Assembly: GCF_000813965.1 (NCBI RefSeq)
Contig: NZ_JWLI01000001.1
Coordinates: 248,001 to 312,000, forward strand
Direction of reading: 5' to 3'
Source of the DNA: Leisingera sp. ANG-M7
Lineage (GTDB): Bacteria; Pseudomonadota; Alphaproteobacteria; Rhodobacterales; Rhodobacteraceae
Length of the DNA: 64,000 nt
Positions 9,377-18,045 of this stretch are shown one piece after another (positions within the stretch are counted from its first letter, which is position 1; the number at the start of each line of letters is the position of its first letter). A program made the position numbers and the translations under genes. The notes beneath the pieces were generated by a model, which saw only the letters and a list, made by a program, of their open reading frames with translations, was not told the origin of the DNA and did no database searches.

Positions 9377-10804
9377 ATGCGTCTGTTCCGTTCCCTGCTG
9401 CGCCCCGACTACGCGCAGAAACTGTCGCTGCTGATGACCCTGCCGCTGATCGTGGCGGGCACTGCGATTGCGCTGGTGGTGGGCTATCAGTCGCGTGCCC
9501 TGGCCGAACGCGAGATCCAGGCGCTGGAAATGCAGCTGCTGGAGGCAAAGAAGGCGGAGCTGCGCAATTACGTGACCCAGGCGCGCAACGGCTTTGCCCA
9601 TATCTATGGCCTGGCAGCACCCGATGATGCGGCCGCCAAGGAGCGGGTCACCCAGATCCTCAGCGCGATGATCTACGGCAAGGACGGGTTCTTTTTCGTC
9701 TACGACTATGACGGCACCAACCTGGTGAGCCCGCGGCAGACCGAATACATCAACCGCAATTGGGCCGGGCTGCGGGACAGCGCAGGCGTCCCGGTTGTGG
9801 ATGAGTTCATCCGCCTCGCCCGCGACGGCGCCGGCTGGCACAGTTTCACCTGGGAGAAGCCCTCAACCGGCGAGGAGGCGCAGATGATCGCCTATGTGCT
9901 GGGCCTGCAGGACTGGCAATGGGCAATCGGAACCGGCGTCTTCATCGACGATGTGCTGGCCACGGTCGCCGCCTCGCGGGCAGAGGTTGAGGCGCGTGTG
10001 CAGCGCACGTTCCTGTATATCGGTGCGATCACGCTGATTTCCCTGGCGCTGGTGTTTGCCTCCGGCATGTTCCTGAACATCCGCGAGCGGCGGCTGGCGG
10101 ATGCCAAGCTGAAGGAGCTGACCCAGCGGGTGTTCGACGCCCAGGAAGAGGAGCGCGGACGGGTTGCGCGGGAGCTGCATGACGGCATCAGCCAGCTGTT
10201 GGTCGGGGTGCGCTATGCCCTGGACAACACCCGCCGCCGCCTGTCGCGCGGCGATGGAGAAGGCGCGGCGGCGCCTTTGGAGAAAGGCACGGAGAACCTG
10301 CTGACCGCCATCACGGAGGTGCGGCGGATCAGCCGCGATCTGCGCCCCGGCGTGCTGGATGACCTGGGTCTGGGGCCGGCGCTGAAGGCGCTGACCGATG
10401 ACTTTGCAGTGCGCACGGGCATCGAAACCGAGTTCTCCACCGTTGTTTTCCGCAATCGTCTGGATCAGGATTCCAAGATCGCTCTCTACCGTATCGCGCA
10501 GGAGGCGCTGACCAATATCGAGCGCCATGCAGAGGCAACCAATGTCAGCATCGACCTGCGCGGCCACACCCGCGGCGCCACCATGCGGATCTCCGACAAC
10601 GGCCGCGGGCTGCCGCCGCGTGATGCCCGCACCGGGCCTGGGATCGGCCTGCGCAACATGCAGGAGCGGATCGAGCAGCTTGACGGCACCTTGCGCATTC
10701 TGTCATCACGGGGCACCCAGAGCGGCACTGTGATCGAGGCAAGCCTGCCCTTGAGCCACCTGCTGCCGCCGGGCGAGGAAGGAACACCAGCGCAATTGCC
10801 GTAA
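9377..10804 (+). CDS. Cache-domain sensor histidine kinase (NarL-partner, HisKA_3 type)
   Basis: The 475-residue protein has a first helix at about 15-37, a periplasmic Cache region (YGKDGFFFVYDYDGTNLVSP, residues 100-119), a second helix at 212-235, then a HisKA_3 domain with the phosphoacceptor His268 in ARELHDGISQLL. It ends with an HATPase domain (IAQEALTNIERHAEATNV, DNGRGLPP, GIGLRNMQERI). I chose ATG 9377 over 9311 because GGAG lies 5 nt before it. It senses a small extracellular ligand, likely a carboxylate, and is divergent from the TRAP operon, which it may control together with the regulator downstream. Confidence 0.9.
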   Translation: MRLFRSLLRPDYAQKLSLLMTLPLIVAGTAIALVVGYQSRALAEREIQALEMQLLEAKKAELRNYVTQARNGFAHIYGLAAPDDAAAKERVTQILSAMIYGKDGFFFVYDYDGTNLVSPRQTEYINRNWAGLRDSAGVPVVDEFIRLARDGAGWHSFTWEKPSTGEEAQMIAYVLGLQDWQWAIGTGVFIDDVLATVAASRAEVEARVQRTFLYIGAITLISLALVFASGMFLNIRERRLADAKLKELTQRVFDAQEEERGRVARELHDGISQLLVGVRYALDNTRRRLSRGDGEGAAAPLEKGTENLLTAITEVRRISRDLRPGVLDDLGLGPALKALTDDFAVRTGIETEFSTVVFRNRLDQDSKIALYRIAQEALTNIERHAEATNVSIDLRGHTRGATMRISDNGRGLPPRDARTGPGIGLRNMQERIEQLDGTLRILSSRGTQSGTVIEASLPLSHLLPPGEEGTPAQLP

Positions 10805-10870
10805 GTCCTGGGGAGGATACGGCACCCAGCGCAGCCTTTGGAAAGTTCGACAACTGCCGTTGGGGGGATA

Positions 10871-11515
10871 ATGGCGGATCCGGTAAAAGTGCTGATCGTG
10901 GACGACCACCCGATGGTGGCTGAGGGCATCCAGTCGATCCTGGAAAGCTATGACGATATCGAAGTTGTCGGCTCCCTGACAGACGGGCGCGATGCTGTGG
11001 ACCGGATGGGCCGGCTGGCGCCTGATGTGGTGCTGATGGACCTCAACATGCCCAAGCTCGGCGGCCTCAGCGCCACCGAGATCATTCTGGAACAGCACCC
11101 CGGCACCCGCATCCTGATCCTTTCGATGCATGACAGCGCCGAGTATATCTCCACCGCGCTCAGCCACGGCGCCATGGGCTATGTGCTGAAGGATGTGCCG
11201 ACCGACGAAATCAAGCAGGCCATCGATGCGGTGATGCAGGGCAAGACCTATCTGTGCACCGGCGCCGCCGGCTCGCTGAAGCCCAAGGACGGCGATATCC
11301 GTGAGGCGCTCACGGGGCGCGAGCAGACCATCCTCTTGGAGCTGGCGCAGGGCAAGTCCAACAAGGAAGTCGCGCAAACGCTTGATATATCTGTCAGAAC
11401 GGTCGAGACCCACCGGAAGAACATCAAACGCAAACTGGGGATTTCCTCCACTGCGGGCCTGACCCGGTATGCGCTGGAGCATGGGGTGCTGCAGGGCACC
11501 GGCGCCGGTTTCTGA
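10871..11515 (+). CDS. NarL/FixJ-family response regulator
   Basis: The 214-residue protein has a receiver domain (acidic pair DD11-12, phosphoacceptor Asp57 in VLMDLNMPK, Lys in GYVLKDV) and a LuxR-type helix-turn-helix (LTGREQTILLELAQGKSNKEVA ... RTVETHRKNI). The start at 10871 has a GGGGGG ribosome site. It sits 66 bp after the Cache kinase gene and is almost surely its partner; the obvious target is the divergent dctPQM operon, which is inference from location. Confidence 0.93.
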   Translation: MADPVKVLIVDDHPMVAEGIQSILESYDDIEVVGSLTDGRDAVDRMGRLAPDVVLMDLNMPKLGGLSATEIILEQHPGTRILILSMHDSAEYISTALSHGAMGYVLKDVPTDEIKQAIDAVMQGKTYLCTGAAGSLKPKDGDIREALTGREQTILLELAQGKSNKEVAQTLDISVRTVETHRKNIKRKLGISSTAGLTRYALEHGVLQGTGAGF

Positions 11516-11582
11516 CCGCTTCCAGATTTTTCTTTGTGATCCGCAGCCCCTGCCCTAGCCTTGCGCGTCAAGGAGCTGCGCC

Positions 11583-12551
11583 ATGAGTACAGACAAGCCC
11601 GCAATCCCCCCGCAGACCCAGGCCAAATGGCAGCGGGTGGTGGATCTGGTGGCCGAGCTGACCGATGTGCCCGCCGCACTGATCATGGCAACGGTCGATC
11701 TGGACCACCGGGTGAAGGTCTCCAACACCGCGGAAAACAACCCCTATTTTCCTGGCCGCAAGTACCAACTGAACGAAAAGCTCTACTGCTTTGGCGTCTT
11801 TGAGAACGACGGCGAACTGGTGGTCGAGGACGCCCAGTGCGAGCCGCGCTGGCAGGACAACGAGGACATGGAACACGCCATGTCCTTTTACATCGGTTAT
11901 CCGATCAAATGGCCGGATGGGGAGATTTACGGCACCATCTGCGTGCTCGACACCCGGCGCAACAAACGCGCGCTGATGTTCCGCAAGGGACTGCAGGAGT
12001 TCTGCCGGGTGGTGGAGGGCGATCTGGCGCTTCTGCTGGAGGTGGCCCAGCGCAAGCAGGCGCAGGCGGAACTGCGCGAGACGGTACGGGCACGGGAGGA
12101 CACCATCAAGCGCCGCACCAAGGCGCTGGAGGAGGCCAACACCGCGCTGCGGGTGCTGATCGACAACGTGGAGGCGTCGCGCCACGAAAGCGAGCAGCAG
12201 ATCGTGCAGCAGATCAAGGGCATGGTGCTGCCCTATGTGGCCAAGCTCAGGCATCTGGATGCGGGGCGCGAGCTGCAGAGCGCCTATTTGATGATGATCG
12301 AGGACAATCTGAAGAACATCACCTCCGTCCTGTCGTCCAAGATGTCAGAAGCGCTGGAACAGCTGACCCCAGCGGAGACCGAGATCATGCAGCTGATCAT
12401 GATGGGTCGCACCACCAAAGAGATCGCCGCCACCTTGGGGCGCGAAACCAGCACCATCGACTTTCACCGTAACAACATCCGCCAGAAACTGGGCCTCAGC
12501 CGGCGCGAGAACCTGCGCCAGCATCTGATTGCGCTGAGTTCGGCGGAGTAG
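11583..12551 (+). CDS. GAF-domain LuxR-type transcriptional regulator
   Basis: The 322-residue protein has an N-terminal GAF domain (residues about 10-150, ending YPIKWPDGEIYGTICVLDT), a coiled coil at about 155-205, and a C-terminal LuxR-type helix-turn-helix (LTPAETEIMQLIMMGRTTKE ... TSTIDFHRNNIRQKLGLSRR). AAGGAG precedes the ATG. It lies downstream of the kinase and regulator and may act with them. The GAF domain could bind a small molecule or sense redox state, but no ligand can be named. It ends 3 bp before the convergent transglycosylase gene. Confidence 0.85.
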   Translation: MSTDKPAIPPQTQAKWQRVVDLVAELTDVPAALIMATVDLDHRVKVSNTAENNPYFPGRKYQLNEKLYCFGVFENDGELVVEDAQCEPRWQDNEDMEHAMSFYIGYPIKWPDGEIYGTICVLDTRRNKRALMFRKGLQEFCRVVEGDLALLLEVAQRKQAQAELRETVRAREDTIKRRTKALEEANTALRVLIDNVEASRHESEQQIVQQIKGMVLPYVAKLRHLDAGRELQSAYLMMIEDNLKNITSVLSSKMSEALEQLTPAETEIMQLIMMGRTTKEIAATLGRETSTIDFHRNNIRQKLGLSRRENLRQHLIALSSAE

Positions 12552-12554
12552 CCG

Positions 12555-13703
12555 TTAGTTCAGACTTCTGAGCAGCGCCTGCGACGGGTCACCGGTTGCG
12601 GGCAGGCCGCGGCTGGACTGATAGGCACTGATCGCCGCGCGGCTTTTCGGCCCCAGCACCCCATCGGCACCGCCGGTATCAAAACCGCGCGCGGTCAGGC
12701 GTTTCTGCAGCAGGATGCGGTCGTCCTTGGTCAGCCCGTATTTATCCGGCGGAAAGCTGGCGCGCAGCGGAGCGCCGCCGGCGATGCGGTCGGCCAGATG
12801 GCCCACGCCGATCGCATAGGCATCTGAATTGTTGTAGCGCTTGATTGCATTGAAGTTGCTGGTGACGGAGAACACAGGCCCGCCCGGCTGCGGCTGCAGG
12901 CTGCGTCCCGAAGGGGTGCCCGGCGCACCAGCCTCTCCCCCCCACTTAAGGCCGCGGGTCCAGCCGTTGCGCTGGAGGTAAGCAGCGGTGGAGGCCAGCG
13001 CATCCGTCGGGTCCTCCGACCAGATATCGCGGCGCCCGTCGCCGGTGAAATCCACAGCAAACGCCTGGTAGGACGTCGGAATGAACTGGGTATGCCCCAT
13101 GGCGCCGGCCCAGCTGCCGGTCATTCTGGCCGGTGTAATGTCGCCGTTCTGCAGGATCTTCAGTGCCGCCAGCAGCTGTTTTTCAAAGAACGCCCCGCGC
13201 CGCCCGTCATAGGCCAGCGTCGAGGTGGCGGAAATCACCGGAACGTTGCCGCGGCGCTCGCCAAAGAAGCTCTCCAGCCCCCAGATCGCACAGATGATTT
13301 CCGCATCAACGCCATAGCTGCTCTCCAGCGTGCGCAGGGTTGACTGGTGACGGGCAAAGGCAGCACGGCCTTTGGTCAGACGCTCGTCCGAGACGGCGAT
13401 AGACAGGTAATCCTCAAGCGAGCGCTTGAATTCGGTCTGATTGCGGTCGCGTTTGACGACGCCGGGCAGATAGCCCGCGCCGCGGAAGGCGGCGCGCAGT
13501 GTGGCGCTGGAAATGCCACGGGCCTCTGCCCGCGTGTGGAAGGCGGCAACCCAAGCGTCATAGCCAGCATTCGGCACGGGCCGCAGGTCCGCAGGCAGGC
13601 CGGAGGTGCCGCTGGGGCCGCTGCCTGCCGGTACCGTGCTGCTGCAGGCACCCAGCCCCAAGGCTGCCAGGCCAAATCCGAAGTGACGCCGTGTGATGTT
13701 CAT
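12555..13703 (-). CDS. Lytic murein transglycosylase (MltB family), Tat-type lipoprotein
   Basis: The 382-residue protein starts MNITRRHFGFGLAALGLGAC, which combines a twin-arginine motif with a lipobox cysteine at residue 20, so it is probably a Tat-exported lipoprotein. The MltB/SLT_2 catalytic domain covers about residues 50-300, with the catalytic glutamate in WGLESFFGE and the MGHTQFIPTSY motif. A peptidoglycan-binding domain follows at the C-terminus (LTARGFDTGGADGVLGPKSRAAI). It cuts the glycan strand to give 1,6-anhydro-muropeptides. I chose ATG 13703, since longer starts add sequence with no export signal. Confidence 0.92.
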   Translation of the reverse strand: MNITRRHFGFGLAALGLGACSSTVPAGSGPSGTSGLPADLRPVPNAGYDAWVAAFHTRAEARGISSATLRAAFRGAGYLPGVVKRDRNQTEFKRSLEDYLSIAVSDERLTKGRAAFARHQSTLRTLESSYGVDAEIICAIWGLESFFGERRGNVPVISATSTLAYDGRRGAFFEKQLLAALKILQNGDITPARMTGSWAGAMGHTQFIPTSYQAFAVDFTGDGRRDIWSEDPTDALASTAAYLQRNGWTRGLKWGGEAGAPGTPSGRSLQPQPGGPVFSVTSNFNAIKRYNNSDAYAIGVGHLADRIAGGAPLRASFPPDKYGLTKDDRILLQKRLTARGFDTGGADGVLGPKSRAAISAYQSSRGLPATGDPSQALLRSLN

Positions 13704-13968
13704 GCTCTCTGCCCGCTCCAATAGGTGATTAGCTGCCCGGTTCCGTCCGGATCCTTTGAAAACAGGCTGCCAGAAACCAGCAGATGCGCCAAGGCCCGGA
13801 TTTCCTCCACAGCAAGGACCCGCCGCTGGTACATTTGCACCCATTATGGGTATTTTCCCCATATTCCCCCCACAATCTTCCGGGGCACCCCTTAAAGCCG
13901 TTGATGCCTAGCCTGTTTGCATCGCTGCGCCAAGGCGGCGGCCAGACAACAACAGGGAGACGGAACCA

Positions 13969-14958
13969 ATGGATGAGCACAAGAAAGAGCTGAAACCGGC
14001 CAGGTTGGACGGCCGCAAGGATGACCTGGCGCCCGGCCTGTCCCGGCGCAGCTTCTTTGCCGCCGCAGGTGCTGCAGGCGTCGGAACAGCCGCCAGCCTG
14101 CTGGGCACCACCAGCGCACAGGCGCAATCGACCGACTGGCTGCAGCCCGGCAACAACAACCATGTGATCGATCTGCAGAACATGTCCGCCTTTGCCGATG
14201 GCGAGGTAAAGATTGATTTCTACGGCCATTGCGCGATCAAGATCACCTCTCCCGGCGGCGCCTCGATCCTTTTCGATCCGTGGCGGGATGACCCCTCCGG
14301 TGCCTGGGGATTATGGTTCAAGCAGAAGTTCCCGGAGACACTGGTGGATATCACCATGTCCACCCATACTCATTTCGACCATGACGCCATCGACCGCCCG
14401 CAATCGACCATGGTGCTGGACCGGATGGTGGGCACGTTCGAGTTCGCGGACCTCAAAATCACTGGCTACGCCGACAAACACGCCTGCGTCGCGCCGGGCT
14501 GGTATCCCTGGACCAACGCCCTGGCCGAGTTCGGGGTCGAGGCCTGCCCGCCCAACAACCCTGGCCACATGGATATGGTGACATATGTGGTTGAGACCGG
14601 CGGCATCCGCACCCTGATCTGGGGCGATAACCGGCCCGACCCGGCAGACGGATTCTGGGACGCCATCGGGCGTATCGACGTGCTGACCCTGCCGGTCGAC
14701 GGCTCTGAGCACATCCTGTCCTATGAGCAGGCCAACGCGCTGGTGGAACGGATCCAGCCTAAGGCGGTGATCCCCACCCACTACCTGTCGGAGACCACCA
14801 CCTATACGCTGTCGACGCTGCAGCCCGCCGACACCTGGGTGAAGGAGCAGAAAAGCTACAAGATGCTGGACGGCGCCTCTCTGTCGCTGGCGGCGGCGGA
14901 TGTGCAGGGGATGGACAAGGAGTTCCTGTATTTCGGGCATAACGCGCTGACGGAGTAA
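13969..14958 (+). CDS. Tat-exported MBL-fold metallo-hydrolase
   Basis: The 329-residue protein has an unusually late twin-arginine signal (LSRRSFFAAAGAAGVGTAAS, residues 24-43) ending near AQAQ. It is followed by an MBL domain with the metal motif THTHFDHDA, further candidate ligands in NNPGHMD, and the C-terminal IPTHYLSET. The fold resembles UlaG-like lactonases and related MBL proteins; the substrate is unknown. It should act in the periplasm. AGGGAGA precedes the ATG, and a T-tailed terminator follows at 14993. Confidence 0.85.
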   Translation: MDEHKKELKPARLDGRKDDLAPGLSRRSFFAAAGAAGVGTAASLLGTTSAQAQSTDWLQPGNNNHVIDLQNMSAFADGEVKIDFYGHCAIKITSPGGASILFDPWRDDPSGAWGLWFKQKFPETLVDITMSTHTHFDHDAIDRPQSTMVLDRMVGTFEFADLKITGYADKHACVAPGWYPWTNALAEFGVEACPPNNPGHMDMVTYVVETGGIRTLIWGDNRPDPADGFWDAIGRIDVLTLPVDGSEHILSYEQANALVERIQPKAVIPTHYLSETTTYTLSTLQPADTWVKEQKSYKMLDGASLSLAAADVQGMDKEFLYFGHNALTE

Positions 14959-14992
14959 TCCCCGGCATTGCCGCAACATCGTTGTGCCCGTC

Positions 14993-15023
14993 CGGGCGCC
15001 CTCCCCCCGGGGCGCCCGTTTTT
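14993..15023 (+). terminator. Intrinsic terminator of the MBL-fold gene
   Basis: CGGGCGCC (14993-15000) pairs with GGCGCCCG (15011-15018), followed by five T residues. The next gene is convergent and ends at 15025. Confidence 0.8.
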
Positions 15024-15024
15024 G

Positions 15025-15876
15025 TCAGTCCCGCAGCGCGTCCGCGCGCAGGCCTTCGCGCTCGTAGTGGCGCGGCAGGACGCGGCCGTAAAGCTGCCGG
15101 GTGCGCTCCACCCCGCCGCACATGCCCTCAGTCTCGACAAAGGAGAAAATGCCGACATACCTCCTGCGCGGCCCTTCCACCGGAGCCACCCTGTGCAATG
15201 AATATCGGCCACGGAAGATCTGCAGATCGCCCGGCTGCAGCACCAGCCTGCGCACAAGGGGCGAGCCGCCCGCCAGCACCCGCGCAACGCCGTCGTAGTT
15301 TTCATCCGTGGGCGTGCGCAGCATCGGTGCGTATTCGAAATCGCCGCCAGCATCGCCATTCTGGATCGCCAGCGTGACCGTGTAGTTGTTGGTATCAAAA
15401 TGCCAGGGGAAGCCGCCGCCCTCCTCGACCATGTTGATGATCACATCCGCCAGCGGGTCGTCATAACGGAAGAAACGGTTCTCCGGCTCCCCCAGCGCCT
15501 CGCGGATGAAGGGCATGAAGCCGGGAAATTCGTAAATCGTCCGCAGCGGGCTGGCCGCGCCGAAATTATCCGCCGGAATAAAGGCATTGGAGCGGTCATA
15601 AAACTGGCGCACCGGGTGGTCTTCCGGCAGCGACGGATCGTCCTTGGAGAAGTAAGCGTTGGTGCGGCTGAACGACTTGTGCCCCTGATCTGCCACGGTA
15701 TCAGCTTCGGCCGCCAGCCTGGCGATGCCGTCCGGGTGCACAAAGCACGGAAGCACCGCGCAACCGTCAGCTTCCAGCTCGCTTTGCACGTCCGCCATCA
15801 TCCGCGCATAGGCGGGCGAGCCAGGCCTGTCGATCGGATAGCGCCCCAGGTCCACCAGATCTGCAAGTTCAGCCAT
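15025..15876 (-). CDS. 2OG-Fe(II) dioxygenase-like protein (HxD...H family)
   Basis: The 283-residue protein (counting from ATG 15876) has a readable iron site: His159-x-Asp161 in PWHFDTNNYTV, distal His228 in YSLHRVAP, and arginines at 237-239 (RRRYVGIF) that could bind 2-oxoglutarate. The overall pattern resembles the family of free-amino-acid hydroxylases and halogenases around BesD; because the acid of HxD is kept, hydroxylation rather than halogenation is expected. I prefer ATG 15876 to 15882, since AAGGA is 7 nt from it and only 1 nt from the other. The substrate is unknown. Confidence 0.7.
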   Translation of the reverse strand: MAELADLVDLGRYPIDRPGSPAYARMMADVQSELEADGCAVLPCFVHPDGIARLAAEADTVADQGHKSFSRTNAYFSKDDPSLPEDHPVRQFYDRSNAFIPADNFGAASPLRTIYEFPGFMPFIREALGEPENRFFRYDDPLADVIINMVEEGGGFPWHFDTNNYTVTLAIQNGDAGGDFEYAPMLRTPTDENYDGVARVLAGGSPLVRRLVLQPGDLQIFRGRYSLHRVAPVEGPRRRYVGIFSFVETEGMCGGVERTRQLYGRVLPRHYEREGLRADALRD

Positions 15877-16078
15877 ATTCATGTCCTTCCCTGTCGCCTC
15901 TTTTTAAGTGAGCTTGCCCGCTGCGGTTTGGCTGATCTGGCACAAACGGGACATGGGAGTGCCGGTTTTGAACGAATCCGCACCGGCACGCGCCGTCATT
16001 TTCGCGGAAATTTCGCCGCACCCCTGGGTGTGAGCAAGAAAATGTCCCTGAACAGGTGTTTTTTGACAGCTTTCGCGG

Positions 16079-16106
16079 TTGACGCCCCTGCCCGGCAGAC
16101 ATAATG
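16079..16106 (+). promoter_or_regulatory. Possible promoter of the ilv leader transcript
   Basis: TTGACG (16079-16084) and CATAAT/ATAATG (16100-16106) are 15-16 bp apart. They would start transcription near 16112, just before the leader peptide. The spacing is slightly short, so this is tentative. A second TTGACA lies at 16063. Confidence 0.4.
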
Positions 16107-16131
16107 TCGCCCGCAACGCAAAGAGGAGCCT

Positions 16132-16185
16132 GTGGCAGTGACCACCCTAGTCGTAATCGTAGGAACCAAGCGCATGGGCCGGTAA
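16132..16185 (+). CDS. ilv operon leader peptide (attenuator)
   Basis: A 17-codon frame starts with GTG after AAAGAGGAG and reads VAVTTLVVIVGTKRMGR. Eight of the first ten residues are Thr, Leu, Val or Ile, the residues whose supply the operon controls, and they are packed at codons 3-10 (16138-16161). The frame stops just before the loop of the first hairpin. It is followed by overlapping RNA hairpins and a T-tailed terminator, then by ilvI. This is the layout of a ribosome-mediated attenuator: stalling at scarce Val/Leu/Ile/Thr codons would favour read-through. It is too short for ordinary gene callers. Confidence 0.85.
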   Translation: MAVTTLVVIVGTKRMGR

Positions 16186-16212
16186 CGGTAGACCATAATC
16201 GAACCCATGCGC
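16170..16212 (+). promoter_or_regulatory. ilv attenuator: Antiterminator hairpin of the ilv attenuator
   Basis: GCGCATGGG (16170-16178) pairs perfectly with CCCATGCGC (16204-16212). The left arm lies in the last sense codons of the leader peptide, so a ribosome reaching the stop codon hides it. The right arm shares bases 16211-16212 with the foot of the terminator stem, so the two hairpins compete. Confidence 0.75.
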
Positions 16213-16240
16213 CTCCGACCAGAAATCGGGGGCTTTTTTT
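16211..16240 (+). terminator. Attenuator terminator of the ilv operon
   Basis: GCCTCCGA (16211-16218) pairs with TCGGGGGC (16226-16233, one G-T pair), followed by seven T residues. It lies 41 bp before the ilvI start codon. Confidence 0.85.
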
Positions 16241-16280
16241 ATGCGTAACGGACGATGCCGCCAATTGGAGCAAAAAGCAG

Positions 16281-18032
16281 ATGACACGTGAAATGACCGG
16301 CGCAAAGATGGTTGTCCAAGCCTTGAAGGATCAGGGTGTGGACGTAGTCTTCGGATACCCAGGCGGCGCCGTGCTGCCGATCTATGACGAGATCTTTCTG
16401 CAAAATGACATCCGCCACGTCCTGGTGCGGCATGAACAAGGCGCGGTGCACGCGGCGGAGGGCTATGCCCGCTCCACCGGCAAGCCGGGTGTTGTGCTGG
16501 TGACCTCCGGTCCCGGTGCCACCAATGCTGTCACCGGCCTGACCGACGCGCTGCTCGACTCGATCCCGATCGTGGTTCTGACCGGCCAGGTTCCGACCTT
16601 TATGATCGGCTCCGACGCCTTCCAGGAGGCCGATACCGTCGGTATCACCCGCCCCTGCACCAAGCACAACTGGCTGGTCAAGGACACCGATGCACTGGCT
16701 GGCACCCTGCATGAAGCCTTCCACGTCGCCAAATCCGGCCGCCCAGGCCCGGTTCTGGTCGACATTCCCAAAGACGTGCAGTTTGCCAATGGCAAGTATC
16801 AGGGGCCGAAACCTTCGGCATCGCATTACCAGCCGCAGGTCAAAGGTGACATGGAAGAAATCACCGAGCTGGTTGAGGCCATCGAAAAGGCCAAGCGCCC
16901 GGTGTTCTATACCGGCGGCGGCGTCATCAACTCCGGCACCGCGGCCAGCCAGCTGCTGCGCGAACTGGTGGACGCCACCGGCATTCCGGTCACCTCGACC
17001 CTGATGGGGCTCGGCGCCTATCCGGCCTCCGGCAAGAACTGGCTGGGCATGCTGGGCATGCACGGCCTTTACGAGGCCAACATGGCGATGCACGGCTGCG
17101 ACCTGATGATCAACATCGGCGCCCGTTTCGATGACCGGATCACCGGCCGCATCGACGCATTCAGCCCGAAGTCGAAGAAAGCGCATATCGACATCGACCC
17201 CTCCTCGATCAACAAGGTGATCCGGGTCGATATCCCGATTGTCGGTGACGTCGCCCATGTGCTGGAGGACCTGCTGAAGGTCTGGAAATCGCGCGGCCGC
17301 AAGGTGAACCGCGAGGCCCTGGACAAGTGGCACAAGCAGATCAACGAATGGCGCGCGGTGAACTGCCTGTCATTCAAAAACTCGGACAAGACCATCAAGC
17401 CGCAGTATGCGCTGCAGCGCCTTGAAGAACTGACCAAGGGCCGTGACCGCTATGTCACCACCGAGGTCGGCCAGCACCAGATGTGGGCGGCGCAGTACTT
17501 GGGTTTTGAGGACCCGAACCGCTGGATGACCTCCGGCGGCCTCGGCACAATGGGATATGGCTTCCCGGCCTCGATCGGGGCCCAGATGGCACACCCGGAT
17601 GCGCTGGTGATCAACGTCGCGGGCGAAGCTTCGTGGCTGATGAACATGCAGGAAATGGGCACCGCGGTGCAGTTCCGCCTGCCGGTGAAACAGTTCATCC
17701 TCAACAACGAGCGCCTGGGCATGGTGCGCCAGTGGCAGGAACTGCTGCACGGCGAGCGCTACAGCCACAGCTGGTCTGAGGCGCTGCCCGATTTCGTGAA
17801 GCTCGCCGAGGCCTTCGGCTGCAAGGGCATCTGCGTCAGCGATCCCAAGGACCTGGATGATGCGATCATTGAAATGATCGAATACGACGGTCCGGTGATC
17901 TTTGACTGCCTGGTCGAGAAGCACGAGAACTGCTTCCCGATGATCCCGTCGGGCAAGGCGCATAACGAGATGCTGCTGGGCGAGGCGGAGACGCAGGGCG
18001 TCATCCAGGCCGGCGGCGCAGTGCTGGTGTAA
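16281..18032 (+). CDS. ilvI: Acetolactate synthase large (catalytic) subunit
   Basis: The 583-residue protein has the three ThDP-enzyme domains: an N-terminal PYR domain with the catalytic glutamate in VRHEQGAVHAAEGYARSTGK, a middle domain (IGARFDDRITGRIDAF), and a C-terminal PP domain with the GE-type ThDP motif (INVAGEASWLMNMQE ... NNERLGMVRQWQ). It joins two pyruvates, or pyruvate and 2-oxobutyrate, in the first common step of Val, Leu and Ile synthesis. I chose ATG 16281, since GGAG precedes it and the longer frame would run through the attenuator. ilvH follows 85 bp later. The symbol ilvB would serve equally. Confidence 0.97.
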   Translation: MTREMTGAKMVVQALKDQGVDVVFGYPGGAVLPIYDEIFLQNDIRHVLVRHEQGAVHAAEGYARSTGKPGVVLVTSGPGATNAVTGLTDALLDSIPIVVLTGQVPTFMIGSDAFQEADTVGITRPCTKHNWLVKDTDALAGTLHEAFHVAKSGRPGPVLVDIPKDVQFANGKYQGPKPSASHYQPQVKGDMEEITELVEAIEKAKRPVFYTGGGVINSGTAASQLLRELVDATGIPVTSTLMGLGAYPASGKNWLGMLGMHGLYEANMAMHGCDLMINIGARFDDRITGRIDAFSPKSKKAHIDIDPSSINKVIRVDIPIVGDVAHVLEDLLKVWKSRGRKVNREALDKWHKQINEWRAVNCLSFKNSDKTIKPQYALQRLEELTKGRDRYVTTEVGQHQMWAAQYLGFEDPNRWMTSGGLGTMGYGFPASIGAQMAHPDALVINVAGEASWLMNMQEMGTAVQFRLPVKQFILNNERLGMVRQWQELLHGERYSHSWSEALPDFVKLAEAFGCKGICVSDPKDLDDAIIEMIEYDGPVIFDCLVEKHENCFPMIPSGKAHNEMLLGEAETQGVIQAGGAVLV

Positions 18033-18045
18033 CCGCGGCGGCGCC

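Noticed and set aside
16104-16280. N-terminal extension of the ilvI frame
   Set aside because: The stretch contains the attenuator leader peptide and terminator; ATG 16281 has a ribosome site and starts a standard IlvI.
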